Assembly (NCBI RefSeq): GCF_008364625.2
Contig: NZ_CP126604.1
Location: 744,001 to 808,000 of the forward strand
Length of the DNA: 64,000 nucleotides
Source: Enterobacter dykesii
GTDB lineage: Bacteria; Pseudomonadota; Gammaproteobacteria; Enterobacterales; Enterobacteriaceae
Reading direction: 5' to 3'
The notes under the pieces were generated by a model. It was not told the DNA's origin. It saw nothing but the letters and a program-made list of their open reading frames with translations, and did not search any database. Below are positions 53,371 to 64,000 of this stretch, one piece after another. The position numbers were made by a program, and so were the translations under genes. The number at the start of each line of letters is the position of its first letter. Position 1 is the stretch's first letter.

Positions 53371-54129
53371 ATGTTGTCTGCGAATCAACCAATAAGCGAA
53401 AATTTGCCAGCTCATGGCTGCCGTCATGTAGCAATCATTATGGATGGCAATGGCCGCTGGGCGAAAAGACAAGGGAAGATACGAGCCTTTGGGCATAAAG
53501 CGGGGGCGAAATCCGTTCGCCGCGCCGTTTCTTTTGCCGCCAACAACGGCATTGATGCGTTAACGCTCTATGCTTTTAGCAGTGAAAACTGGAATCGTCC
53601 TCTGCAGGAAGTGACTGCGTTGATGGAATTGTTTGTGTGGGCGCTAGACAGCGAAGTAAAAAGCCTGCACCGCCACAACGTCCGCCTGCGTATCATTGGC
53701 GATACCAGTCGTTTTAACTCACGTTTGCAGGAACGGATTCGTAAAGCAGAAGCGCTGACGGAGAACAATACCGGTCTGACGCTGAATATTGCGGCGAATT
53801 ACGGCGGACGCTGGGATATTATCCAGGGCGTTCGGCATCTGGCCGAACAGGTTCAGGAAGGGCTGTTGAGACCCGACCAAATTGATGAAGAGGCGCTGAG
53901 CAAGCAAATCTGCATGAATGAACAGGCACCTGTGGATTTGGTAATTAGGACAGGGGGGGAACATCGCATAAGTAACTTTTTGATATGGCAAATTGCCTAT
54001 GCCGAACTTTACTTTACGGATGTTCTTTGGCCCGATTTTGATGAACAAGACTTTGAAGGTGCGCTGCATGCCTTTGCCAATCGAGAGCGTCGTTTCGGCG
54101 GCACCGAGCCTGGTGGCGACAACGCCTGA
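53371..54129 (+). CDS. uppS: Undecaprenyl diphosphate synthase (cis-prenyltransferase)
   Basis: Makes the C55 lipid carrier for peptidoglycan and O-antigen from FPP and IPP. 252 aa (E. coli 253). Catalytic Asp25 is in AIIMDGNGRWAK, and the IPP-binding RTGGEHRISNF is near the end. Leads a long envelope operon; cdsA starts 12 nt further on. Confidence 0.97.
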   Translation: MLSANQPISENLPAHGCRHVAIIMDGNGRWAKRQGKIRAFGHKAGAKSVRRAVSFAANNGIDALTLYAFSSENWNRPLQEVTALMELFVWALDSEVKSLHRHNVRLRIIGDTSRFNSRLQERIRKAEALTENNTGLTLNIAANYGGRWDIIQGVRHLAEQVQEGLLRPDQIDEEALSKQICMNEQAPVDLVIRTGGEHRISNFLIWQIAYAELYFTDVLWPDFDEQDFEGALHAFANRERRFGGTEPGGDNA

Positions 54130-54141
54130 TGGGGGTAGCTT

Positions 54142-54999
54142 TTGCTGAAGTATCGCCTGATTTCCGCTTTTGTATTAATACCCATTGTCATTGCGGCGCT
54201 GTTTTTACTGCCCCCGGTGGGATTCGCTATTGTCACGCTGGTGGTGTGCATGCTCGCCGCGTGGGAATGGGGACAGTTTAGCGGCTTTACCTCGCGCACT
54301 CAGCGAGTATGGCTTGCGGTACTTTGTGGCTTTATCCTGGCCATAATGCTGTTTACGTTGCCTGAATATCACCATGATATTCACCAGCCCCTGGTTGCCG
54401 GTTCCTTGTGGATATCGTTGGCCTGGTGGGTTGCAGCGCTGCTGCTGGTTCTTTTTTATCCGGGGTCCGCGGCATTATGGCGTAATTCAAAAGTGCTGCG
54501 ACTGATTTTTGGCTTGCTCACAATTATTCCTTTTTTCTGGGGTATGGTTGCGCTGCGGGCCTGGCACTACGACGAAAACCACTACAGCGGTGCGATCTGG
54601 CTGCTTTATGTGATGATTCTGGTCTGGGGGGCTGACTCCGGGGCCTATATGTTTGGTAAACTGTTTGGCAAACATAAGCTGGCACCGAAGGTTTCTCCGG
54701 GCAAAACCTGGCAAGGATTCATCGGCGGCCTGTTTACGGCAGCGATCATCTCCTGGGGCTACGGCGTCTGGGCGAATCTTGAAGTGGCACCGTCAATACT
54801 GCTGGTGTGCTCGATTTTTGCTGCGCTTGCCTCCGTGCTCGGTGATTTAACCGAAAGTATGTTTAAGCGTGAAGCAGGGATTAAGGACAGCGGACACCTG
54901 ATTCCAGGGCATGGCGGTATACTGGATCGCATTGATAGCCTGACAGCGGCTGTTCCAGTGTTTGCGTGTTTGCTTTTACTGGTATTCGGGACGATTTAA
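54142..54999 (+). CDS. cdsA: Phosphatidate cytidylyltransferase
   Basis: Makes CDP-diacylglycerol, the precursor of all phospholipids. 285 aa with about eight membrane helices, as in E. coli. The signature [29 protein letters not shown] lies near residues 235-262. Starts with TTG at 54142 after GGGGG, giving [10 protein letters not shown] as in E. coli. Confidence 0.97.
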   Translation: MLKYRLISAFVLIPIVIAALFLLPPVGFAIVTLVVCMLAAWEWGQFSGFTSRTQRVWLAVLCGFILAIMLFTLPEYHHDIHQPLVAGSLWISLAWWVAALLLVLFYPGSAALWRNSKVLRLIFGLLTIIPFFWGMVALRAWHYDENHYSGAIWLLYVMILVWGADSGAYMFGKLFGKHKLAPKVSPGKTWQGFIGGLFTAAIISWGYGVWANLEVAPSILLVCSIFAALASVLGDLTESMFKREAGIKDSGHLIPGHGGILDRIDSLTAAVPVFACLLLLVFGTI

Positions 55000-55010
55000 C
55001 GGAAGGTTTT

Positions 55011-56363
55011 ATGCTGAGCATTCTCTGGAATCTGGCGGCGTTCATTGTTGCACTGGGTGTACTGATTACCGTGCATGAATTTGGCCATTTCTGGGTTGCT
55101 CGCCGCTGTGGCGTGCGCGTAGAGCGATTTTCCATCGGTTTTGGGAAATCACTCTGGACGCGTACCGACCGCCACGGCACGGAATTTGTCATCGCCCTTA
55201 TCCCGCTGGGCGGCTACGTCAAAATGCTCGACGAACGCGTCGAGCCTGTCGCTCCTGAGCTGCGACACAGCGCATTCAACAATAAAACCGTTGGACAACG
55301 CGCTGCCATCATCGCTGCCGGACCGGTAGCCAACTTCATCTTTGCGATTTTTGCTTACTGGCTGGTGTTTATCATCGGCGTCCCTGGCGTACGTCCTGTG
55401 GTAGGTGAAATTGCCCCCAACTCCATCGCGGCGAGTGCGCAAATTACATCCGGGATGGAACTTAAAGCGATTGATGGCATCGAAACCCCTGATTGGGATG
55501 CCGTGCGACTGCAGCTGGTAGCCAAAATTGGCGATCCGCAGACCACCATCAGCGTATCGCCGTTTGGTTCAGATACGCGTCAGGACAAAATACTTGATTT
55601 ACGTCACTGGCGTTTCGAGCCAGACAAAGAGGATCCCGTCGCTGCGCTGGGCATTCGTCCACGCGGCGCGCAGATCGAGCCGGTATTAGCCGAAGTACAG
55701 GCAAATTCGGCGGCGAGCAAAGCAGGTTTGCAAGCGGGCGACAGGATCGTTAAAGTCGATGGTCAGCCATTAACAGAGTGGATGACCTTTGTTACTCTGG
55801 TGCGCGATAATCCGGGAACGTCTCTCGCGCTGGAAGTTGAAAGGCAGGGCAGTCCGCTTTCGCTGACGCTGATCCCGGATACGAAGTCGGTCGGCAAAAA
55901 GGCAGAAGGGTTCGCAGGCGTTGTGCCGAAAGTGATCCCGCTGCCAGATGAGTACAAGACAATACGCCAGTATGGGCCGTTCAGCGCCATCCTTGAAGCC
56001 ACGGATAAAACATGGCAACTGATGAAGCTGACGGTCAACATGTTGGGGAAATTGATAACCGGTGATGTGAAACTGAACAACCTCAGTGGGCCAATTTCGA
56101 TTGCTCAGGGGGCTGGGATGTCAGCGGAATTCGGGGTGATTTACTATCTCATGTTCCTCGCGCTCATTAGCGTGAACCTTGGGATAATCAACCTGTTCCC
56201 GCTTCCCGTTTTAGACGGGGGTCATCTGCTGTTTTTAGCGATTGAAAAGCTAAAAGGCGGACCGGTATCCGAGCGAGTTCAAGACTTTAGTTATCGCATT
56301 GGCTCGATTTTGCTGGTGCTGTTAATGGGGCTTGCACTTTTCAATGATTTCTCTCGGTTGTAA
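55011..56363 (+). CDS. rseP: Site-2 zinc protease RseP
   Basis: Cuts RseA within the membrane to release sigma-E, and clears signal-peptide remnants. 450 aa, as in E. coli. The HExxH zinc site is HEFGH (22-26), with the third ligand in LPVLDGGH; two periplasmic PDZ domains lie at about 115-300. GGAAGG is 4 nt before the ATG. It links the envelope genes around it to the same stress response as degP. Confidence 0.97.
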   Translation: MLSILWNLAAFIVALGVLITVHEFGHFWVARRCGVRVERFSIGFGKSLWTRTDRHGTEFVIALIPLGGYVKMLDERVEPVAPELRHSAFNNKTVGQRAAIIAAGPVANFIFAIFAYWLVFIIGVPGVRPVVGEIAPNSIAASAQITSGMELKAIDGIETPDWDAVRLQLVAKIGDPQTTISVSPFGSDTRQDKILDLRHWRFEPDKEDPVAALGIRPRGAQIEPVLAEVQANSAASKAGLQAGDRIVKVDGQPLTEWMTFVTLVRDNPGTSLALEVERQGSPLSLTLIPDTKSVGKKAEGFAGVVPKVIPLPDEYKTIRQYGPFSAILEATDKTWQLMKLTVNMLGKLITGDVKLNNLSGPISIAQGAGMSAEFGVIYYLMFLALISVNLGIINLFPLPVLDGGHLLFLAIEKLKGGPVSERVQDFSYRIGSILLVLLMGLALFNDFSRL

Positions 56364-56374
56364 GAGAGTGTTAG

Positions 56375-58810
<2,436 letters not shown>

Positions 58811-58855
58811 TAATCCGCAGCAAAGGAATGCGTTGGCAGTGTAGCGCTGACAACT

Positions 58856-58877
58856 GGCGATCGGTAAAACGGTCGCC
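58856..58877 (+). other. Hairpin in the bamA-skp gap
   Basis: GGCGATCG-GTAAAA-CGGTCGCC: 8-bp stem with one G-T pair, no T-tract. It lies mid-way in the 122-nt gap, possibly an mRNA stability or processing structure between a poorly and a highly expressed gene. Confidence 0.4.
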
Positions 58878-58932
58878 TTGCCACGCAAAGAACGGTACCT
58901 TCTGGTGCCAATGGGATGGTAAGGAGTTAATT

Positions 58933-59427
58933 GTGAAAAAGTGGTTATTAGCTGCAGGTCTCGGTTTAGCGATGGCAACTTCTGCTCAGGCAGCAGACAA
59001 AATTGCAATCGTCAACATGGGTAATTTGTTCCAGCAGGTTGCACAGAAAACGGGTGTTTCTGCGACTCTGGAAAACGAATTCAAAGGCCGTGCAAGCGAA
59101 CTGCAGGGTATGGAAAACGATCTTCAGTCCAAAATGCAGCGTCTGCAGCGTGATGGTTCTACCATGAAAGCAAGCGACCGCAGCAAGCTGGAAAAAGACG
59201 TAATGGCTCAGCGCCAGACGTTCTCCCAGAAAGCGCAGGCTTTCGAGCAGGATCGTCAGCGTCGTTCTAACGAAGAACGTGGCAAGCTGGTGACTCGCAT
59301 TCAGACTGCTGTTAAAGCAGTGGCTGCCGATCAGAGCATCGATCTGGTTGTTGATGCGAACGCCGTCGCTTTCAACAGCAAAGATGTTAAAGACATCACT
59401 GCTGATGTTCTGAAACAGGTTAAATAA
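58933..59427 (+). CDS. skp: Periplasmic chaperone Skp (OmpH)
   Basis: A trimeric jellyfish-shaped holdase that carries unfolded outer-membrane proteins to BAM. 164 aa (E. coli 161); the three extra residues are in the first tentacle helix near [11 protein letters not shown]. The signal peptide ends SAQA-ADK; long coiled-coil helices follow. The start is GTG at 58933 with AAGGAG 6 nt upstream, giving [11 protein letters not shown]; earlier in-frame codons overlap untranslated spacer. Confidence 0.97.
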   Translation: MKKWLLAAGLGLAMATSAQAADKIAIVNMGNLFQQVAQKTGVSATLENEFKGRASELQGMENDLQSKMQRLQRDGSTMKASDRSKLEKDVMAQRQTFSQKAQAFEQDRQRRSNEERGKLVTRIQTAVKAVAADQSIDLVVDANAVAFNSKDVKDITADVLKQVK

Positions 59428-59430
59428 GTA

Positions 59431-60456
59431 ATGCCTTCAATTCGACTGGCTGATTTAGCTCAGCAGTTGGATGCAGAATTACACGGTGATGGCGATATCG
59501 TCATCACCGCTGTTGCGTCCATGCAATCTGCTAAAGCTGGCACGATTACCTTCATGGTAAGCCCTAAGTACCGTGAGCAACTGGCTCAATGCCAGGCGTC
59601 AGCTGTTGTTCTGACGCAGGACGATCTTCCATTTGCCACTGTAAGCGCGCTGGTAGTGAAAAACCCCTACCTGACGTATGCACGCATGGCTCAAATTCTT
59701 GATACCACGCCGCAGCCGGCCCAGAACATTGCTGCCAGCGCAGCGATTGATCCGACGGCTAAGCTGGGTAACAACGTCGCCGTTGGCGCGAATGCGGTTA
59801 TCGAATCCGGCGTTGTGCTGGGCGATAACGCCGTCATTGGCCCGGGCTGCTTCGTTGGGAAAAATACGAAAATCGGCGCCGGGACCCGTTTATGGGCGAA
59901 CGTGTCCGTTTATCATGATGTTGAAATTGGCGAAAATTGCCTCGTCCAGTCCAGTACCGTCATTGGTTCTGATGGCTTTGGTTACGCTAACGATCGCGGT
60001 AACTGGGTTAAGATCCCGCAGCTTGGTCGCGTTATTATTGGCGATCGCGTAGAGATCGGCGCCTGTACCACCATTGACCGTGGTGCACTTGACGACACGA
60101 TCATTGGCAATGGTGTTATCATCGATAACCAGTGCCAGATTGCGCATAACGTTGTGATTGGCGACAATACCGCGGTTGCGGGTGGCGTCATCATGGCAGG
60201 CAGCCTGAAAATTGGCCGTTATTGCATGATTGGCGGTGCGAGCGTGATTAATGGCCATATGGAAATATGCGACAAGGTCACCGTGACGGGAATGGGCATG
60301 GTAATGCGTCCTATCACTGAACCTGGCGTCTACTCCTCAGGCATTCCGCTACAACCCAACAAGGTATGGCGTAAAACAGCAGCTCTGGTGATGAACATTG
60401 ATGATATGAGCAAACGCCTCAAGTCTCTTGAGCGTAAGATCGATCAACAAGATTAA
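59431..60456 (+). CDS. lpxD: UDP-3-O-(3-hydroxymyristoyl)glucosamine N-acyltransferase
   Basis: Third step of lipid A synthesis. 341 aa, as in E. coli. N-terminal uridine-binding domain, hexapeptide-repeat beta-helix (about 100-310) with catalytic His239 (QIAHNVVIG), and a C-terminal helical tail ([12 protein letters not shown]). Starts 3 nt after the skp stop. Confidence 0.97.
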   Translation: MPSIRLADLAQQLDAELHGDGDIVITAVASMQSAKAGTITFMVSPKYREQLAQCQASAVVLTQDDLPFATVSALVVKNPYLTYARMAQILDTTPQPAQNIAASAAIDPTAKLGNNVAVGANAVIESGVVLGDNAVIGPGCFVGKNTKIGAGTRLWANVSVYHDVEIGENCLVQSSTVIGSDGFGYANDRGNWVKIPQLGRVIIGDRVEIGACTTIDRGALDDTIIGNGVIIDNQCQIAHNVVIGDNTAVAGGVIMAGSLKIGRYCMIGGASVINGHMEICDKVTVTGMGMVMRPITEPGVYSSGIPLQPNKVWRKTAALVMNIDDMSKRLKSLERKIDQQD

Positions 60457-60483
60457 GCGTCATCCGTTGAACGCTATTTTTCC

Positions 60484-60517
60484 CGGCCTGTCGGCTTTCT
60501 AATAAACCGGCAGGCCG
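60484..60517 (+). promoter_or_regulatory. Hairpin between lpxD and fabZ
   Basis: CGGCCTGTCGG and CCGGCAGGCCG form an 11-bp stem (one G-T pair) with a 12-nt loop, 28 nt after lpxD and 42 nt before the fabZ TTG start. The bases after it are TGTTATTATTGTT, U-rich but broken, so it could attenuate or process the operon transcript. Confidence 0.5.
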
Positions 60518-60558
60518 TGTTATTATTGTTATCAGTATATTTTGACAGGAAGAGTATT

Positions 60559-61014
60559 TTGACTACTGACACTCATACTCTGCATATTGAAGAGATTTTA
60601 GAACTTCTGCCGCACCGCTACCCGTTTCTGCTGGTAGACCGTGTGCTGGATTTTGAAGAAGGTCGTTTTCTGCGCGCAGTGAAAAATGTTTCCGTGAACG
60701 AGCCGTTCTTCCAGGGGCACTTCCCTGGTAAGCCTATCTTCCCGGGTGTGTTGATTCTGGAAGCGATGGCTCAGGCTACCGGTATTCTGGCGTTTAAAAG
60801 CGTCGGCAAACTGGAGCCAGGTGAGCTGTATTACTTCGCGGGTATTGATGAAGCGCGCTTTAAGCGCCCTGTCGTGCCTGGTGATCAGATGATCATGGAA
60901 GTCACTTTTGAAAAAACGCGTCGTGGCCTGACTCGCTTCAAAGGCGTAGCGCTGGTTGACGGCAAAGTTGTTTGTGAAGCGACGATGATGTGTGCTCGTA
61001 GCCGGGAGTCCTGA
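60559..61014 (+). CDS. fabZ: 3-hydroxyacyl-[acyl-carrier-protein] dehydratase FabZ
   Basis: Dehydrates 3-hydroxyacyl-ACP in fatty acid synthesis; it competes with LpxA for hydroxymyristoyl-ACP, so FabZ helps set the phospholipid to lipid A balance. 151 aa, as in E. coli. Hot-dog fold; catalytic His54 (FQGHFPGKP) and Glu68 (ILEAMAQ). The start is TTG at 60559 after AGGAAGAG, giving [15 protein letters not shown]. coli fabZ also uses TTG. Confidence 0.97.
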   Translation: MTTDTHTLHIEEILELLPHRYPFLLVDRVLDFEEGRFLRAVKNVSVNEPFFQGHFPGKPIFPGVLILEAMAQATGILAFKSVGKLEPGELYYFAGIDEARFKRPVVPGDQMIMEVTFEKTRRGLTRFKGVALVDGKVVCEATMMCARSRES

Positions 61015-61017
61015 TAC

Positions 61018-61806
61018 GTGATTGATAAATCCGCCTTTATTCATCCTACCGCTATTGTGGAAACCGGTGCCATCATTGGTGCTAACGTCCACATTGGCCC
61101 GTTTTGTATTGTTGGACCCCATGTCGAAATTGGTGAGGGTACAGTACTGAAATCTCACGTTGTCGTGAATGGTCACACGACCATTGGCTGCAATAACGAG
61201 ATCTATCAGTTCGCTTCCATCGGCGAAGTTAACCAGGATCTGAAATATGCTGGTGAGTCGACCCGTCTGGAAATTGGCGATCGTAACCGTATTCGCGAAA
61301 GCGTCACCATTCATCGTGGAACAGTACAGGGTGGTGGGTTGACGAAGGTGGGCAGCGATAACCTGTTTATGGTTAATGCGCATATTGCGCACGACTGTAC
61401 TGTGGGTGACCGCTGTATTCTTGCCAACAACGCAACGCTGGCGGGACACGTATCGGTTGATGACTTCGCAATTATTGGCGGCATGACCGCAGTCCATCAG
61501 TTCTGCATCATTGGTGCGCACGTGATGGTTGGCGGATGCTCCGGTGTGGCGCAGGACGTCCCACCGTATGTGATTGCGCAGGGCAACCATGCCACGCCGT
61601 TTGGCGTGAACATCGAAGGCCTCAAGCGTCGTGGTTTTAGCCGCGAAGCGATTACTGCTATCCGCAACGCGTACAAACTGCTGTACCGTAGCGGTAAAAC
61701 GCTGGAAGAGGCGAAGCCGGAAATTGCCGAGCTGGCGAATAAGCACCCGGAAGTGAACGCGTTCATGGAATTCTTTGACCGTTCAACAAGGGGTCTGATT
61801 CGTTAA
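61018..61806 (+). CDS. lpxA: UDP-N-acetylglucosamine acyltransferase
   Basis: First step of lipid A synthesis. 262 aa, as in E. coli. The left-handed beta-helix carries catalytic His125 and its neighbour His122 ([11 protein letters not shown]); the C-terminal helical region follows residue 190. Starts with GTG 3 nt after fabZ. The stop overlaps the lpxB start (TAATG). Confidence 0.98.
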   Translation: MIDKSAFIHPTAIVETGAIIGANVHIGPFCIVGPHVEIGEGTVLKSHVVVNGHTTIGCNNEIYQFASIGEVNQDLKYAGESTRLEIGDRNRIRESVTIHRGTVQGGGLTKVGSDNLFMVNAHIAHDCTVGDRCILANNATLAGHVSVDDFAIIGGMTAVHQFCIIGAHVMVGGCSGVAQDVPPYVIAQGNHATPFGVNIEGLKRRGFSREAITAIRNAYKLLYRSGKTLEEAKPEIAELANKHPEVNAFMEFFDRSTRGLIR

Positions 61807-62954
61807 TGGTCGACAGTCGTCCGCTTACGATAGCCCTGGTCGCCGGAGAAACCTCCGGCGATATTCTTGGTGCCGGTCTCATCCGCGCGCTTAAGGCCCG
61901 TGTACCCAATGCTCGCTTTGTCGGCGTTGCTGGCCCGCTGATGCAGGCCGAAGGCTGTGAAGCCTGGTATGAAATGGAAGAGCTGGCCGTGATGGGCATC
62001 GTTGAGGTGCTGGGGCGGCTACGCCGTTTACTGCACATCCGTGCCGATCTCACCCGTCGCTTTACCGAACTCAAACCCGATGTGTTTGTCGGTATCGATG
62101 CACCTGATTTCAACATTACCCTCGAAGGGAATCTGAAAAAGCAGGGCATTAAAACCATTCACTACGTCAGTCCGTCCGTCTGGGCGTGGCGACAGAAACG
62201 CGTTTTCAAAATCGGACGGTCCACCAACCTGGTGCTGGCTTTCCTGCCTTTCGAAAAAGCGTTTTACGACAGATTTAATGTTCCGTGCCGTTTTATCGGT
62301 CATACCATGGCGGATGCGATGCCATTGGATCCGGATAAAAACGCGGCGCGCGACGCGCTGGGCATCCCGCATGATGTGCACTGTCTGGCACTGCTGCCAG
62401 GCAGCCGTGGTGCAGAAGTGGAGATGCTGAGCGCCGATTTCCTCATAACAGCGCAAATTCTTCGCCAGACCTATCCGGATCTTGAAGTGGTTGTTCCGCT
62501 GGTGAATGCCAAACGCCGCGAGCAGTTTGAGCGCATCAAAACGGAAGTCGCCCCGGATCTTCACGTCCGTCTTCTGGACGGTAAAGGGCGGGAAGCGATG
62601 TATGCGAGCGATGCCGCGCTGCTGGCCTCCGGCACGGCGGCGCTGGAATGCATGCTGGCGAAATGTCCTATGGTGGTCGGTTATCGTATGAAGCCGTTCA
62701 CTTTCTGGCTGGCAAAACGTCTGGTGAAAACGGATTATGTCTCCCTGCCAAACCTGCTTGCCGGGCGCGAGCTGGTGAAAGAGCTGCTGCAGGATGAGTG
62801 CCAGCCGCAGGCGCTTGCCGATGCACTGCTGCCGCTGCTCGCCAACGGCAAGACCAGCCACCAGATGCACGATACCTTCCGCGAACTGCATCAATTGATC
62901 CGCTGTAATGCTGATGAGCAAGCGGCTGATGCGGTGCTGGAGCTAGCAAAATGA
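61806..62954 (+). CDS. lpxB: Lipid-A-disaccharide synthase
   Basis: A GT19 glycosyltransferase that joins UDP-diacylglucosamine and lipid X. 382 aa, as in E. coli. [15 protein letters not shown] is the N-terminal loop, [11 protein letters not shown] the central motif and [13 protein letters not shown] the UDP-binding part. Overlaps lpxA by 1 nt and rnhB by 4 nt. Confidence 0.97.
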   Translation: MVDSRPLTIALVAGETSGDILGAGLIRALKARVPNARFVGVAGPLMQAEGCEAWYEMEELAVMGIVEVLGRLRRLLHIRADLTRRFTELKPDVFVGIDAPDFNITLEGNLKKQGIKTIHYVSPSVWAWRQKRVFKIGRSTNLVLAFLPFEKAFYDRFNVPCRFIGHTMADAMPLDPDKNAARDALGIPHDVHCLALLPGSRGAEVEMLSADFLITAQILRQTYPDLEVVVPLVNAKRREQFERIKTEVAPDLHVRLLDGKGREAMYASDAALLASGTAALECMLAKCPMVVGYRMKPFTFWLAKRLVKTDYVSLPNLLAGRELVKELLQDECQPQALADALLPLLANGKTSHQMHDTFRELHQLIRCNADEQAADAVLELAK

Positions 62955-63547
62955 TGGAATTTGTTTATCCTCACACTCGCCTTGTGGCGGGCGTGGATGA
63001 AGTAGGTCGTGGTCCGTTAGTGGGGGCCGTGGTGACCGCTGCGGTGATCCTCGATCCGGCTCGGCCGATCGTCGGGCTGAACGACTCTAAAAAATTGTCT
63101 GAAAAGCGCCGTCTGGCGCTGTTTAGTGAGATTCAGGAGAAGGCGCTGGCCTGGAGCCTGGGGCGCGCTGAACCGCATGAAATAGACGAGCTGAATATTT
63201 TGCATGCCACGATGCTGGCGATGCAGCGAGCGGTAGCAGGCCTGAAAATTTCCCCGGAATATGTCCTGATTGACGGCAACCGCTGTCCGGCATTGCCCAT
63301 GCCTTCAATGGCGGTCGTAAAAGGCGATAGCCGGGTCGCAGAAATTAGCGCAGCTTCTATTATTGCCAAAGTGACGCGCGACGCCGAAATGGCCGCGCTG
63401 GATCTCACTTACCCTCAGTATGGTTTCGCCCAGCATAAGGGGTATCCCACACCTTTCCATCTGGATAGGCTGGCTGAACATGGCGCAACCGAACACCATC
63501 GGCGCAGTTTTGGCCCGGTGAAACGCGCGCTGGGACGGGTGTCCTGA
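62951..63547 (+). CDS. rnhB: Ribonuclease HII
   Basis: Removes ribonucleotides misplaced in DNA and cuts RNA-DNA hybrids. 198 aa, as in E. coli. Active-site Asp16 and Glu17 are in [12 protein letters not shown], with later acidic residues in LIDGNRC and VTRDAEM. Its ATG overlaps the lpxB stop (ATGA). Followed after 38 nt by dnaE. Confidence 0.97.
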   Translation: MMEFVYPHTRLVAGVDEVGRGPLVGAVVTAAVILDPARPIVGLNDSKKLSEKRRLALFSEIQEKALAWSLGRAEPHEIDELNILHATMLAMQRAVAGLKISPEYVLIDGNRCPALPMPSMAVVKGDSRVAEISAASIIAKVTRDAEMAALDLTYPQYGFAQHKGYPTPFHLDRLAEHGATEHHRRSFGPVKRALGRVS

Positions 63548-63585
63548 ATCAATACGCAAGCAATTAAGTAACGCGGAATCTGAAG

Positions 63586-64000
63586 ATGGCTGAACCACGT
63601 TTCGTACACCTGCGGGTGCATAGCGACTACTCCATGATCGATGGACTGGCGAAGACCGGGCCGCTGGTAAAAAAGGCGGCCTCCCTTGGCATGCCCGCGC
63701 TGGCGATCACCGATTTTACCAACCTGTGTGGCCTGGTGAAGTTCTACGGAACGGCGCACGGCGCGGGGATGAAGCCTATCGTCGGCGCAGATTTTCATGT
63801 ACAGAGCGATCTCATCGGCGATGAAATGACGCAAATCTCCGTGTTGGCGATGAACAACACGGGCTATCAAAACCTCACTCTGCTTATCTCAAAAGCCTAT
63901 CAGCGCGGATATGGTGCGCTGGGCCCGTGGATCGACAGGGACTGGCTGGCGGAGCTGAACGAAGGGCTGCTGCTGATCTCTGGCGGCCGCATGGGGGATG
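63586..64000 (+). CDS. dnaE: DNA polymerase III alpha subunit, 5' end only
   Basis: Catalytic subunit of the replicative polymerase. Only the first 138 codons are present; the gene runs off the window (E. coli 1160 aa). What is seen is the start of the PHP domain: [33 protein letters not shown] and [16 protein letters not shown]. It starts with ATG at 63586 and is probably read from the lpx operon as well as from its own promoters. Confidence 0.97.
   Translation, partial: MAEPRFVHLRVHSDYSMIDGLAKTGPLVKKAASLGMPALAITDFTNLCGLVKFYGTAHGAGMKPIVGADFHVQSDLIGDEMTQISVLAMNNTGYQNLTLLISKAYQRGYGALGPWIDRDWLAELNEGLLLISGGRMGD

Overview
The window is a contiguous piece of chromosome from a gamma-proteobacterium of the family Enterobacteriaceae, most like Enterobacter, Lelliottia or Klebsiella and close to Escherichia. 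Gene order from acnB to dnaE follows the E. coli K-12 map almost gene for gene, and most products can be aligned from memory to their E. coli counterparts over their whole length. Two things set it apart from K-12. Genes that K-12 carries here are missing: yacH before acnB, the yad fimbrial cluster between panB and folK, and yadD between panC and panD. Five copies of a short palindromic intergenic repeat are also present, of a kind common in Enterobacter and Klebsiella. No tRNA, rRNA, IS element, prophage, CRISPR array or toxin-antitoxin pair was seen.

Layout. 1-5.7 kb: aconitase B, yacL, the spermidine genes speED and yacC. 5.7-13.6 kb: periplasmic copper oxidase cueO, membrane glucose dehydrogenase gcd, hpt, carbonic anhydrase can, ABC exporter yadGH and PTS-like yadI. 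13.7-21.9 kb: deacetylase yadE, pantothenate genes panBCD, folK-pcnB, gluQ-dksA, sfsA and thpR. 21.9-33.3 kb: helicase hrpB, PBP1b (mrcB) and the ferrichrome uptake operon fhuACDB. 33.3-43.8 kb: hemL, clcA, erpA, yadS-btuF-mtnN, dgt, degP, cdaR and yaeH. 43.9-48.3 kb: dapD-glnD and map on the minus strand. 48.4-64 kb: a long plus-strand block for translation and envelope building: rpsB-tsf, pyrH, frr, dxr, uppS-cdsA-rseP-bamA-skp-lpxD-fabZ-lpxA-lpxB-rnhB and the 5' end of dnaE.

How the genes work together. dxr and uppS make the undecaprenyl carrier, cdsA makes CDP-diacylglycerol, lpxD, lpxA and lpxB make lipid A, fabZ supplies its acyl chains, and bamA and skp assemble outer-membrane proteins. 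rseP and degP belong to the sigma-E envelope stress response, and degP has a clear sigma-E promoter. fhuACDB sits behind a Fur-box-like sequence, and cueO has the 19-bp promoter spacer typical of CueR control.

No previously undescribed multi-gene system was found; this is core genome. The points most worth checking are non-coding or translational: a composite REP-like repeat family in five copies, a candidate short RNA or attenuated leader between dxr and uppS, an AUU start for pcnB, a UUCG-loop terminator inside the fhu operon, and hairpins in the clcA leader and the lpxD-fabZ and panB-folK gaps. All gene names rest on remembered family sequences and motifs, not on a database search.
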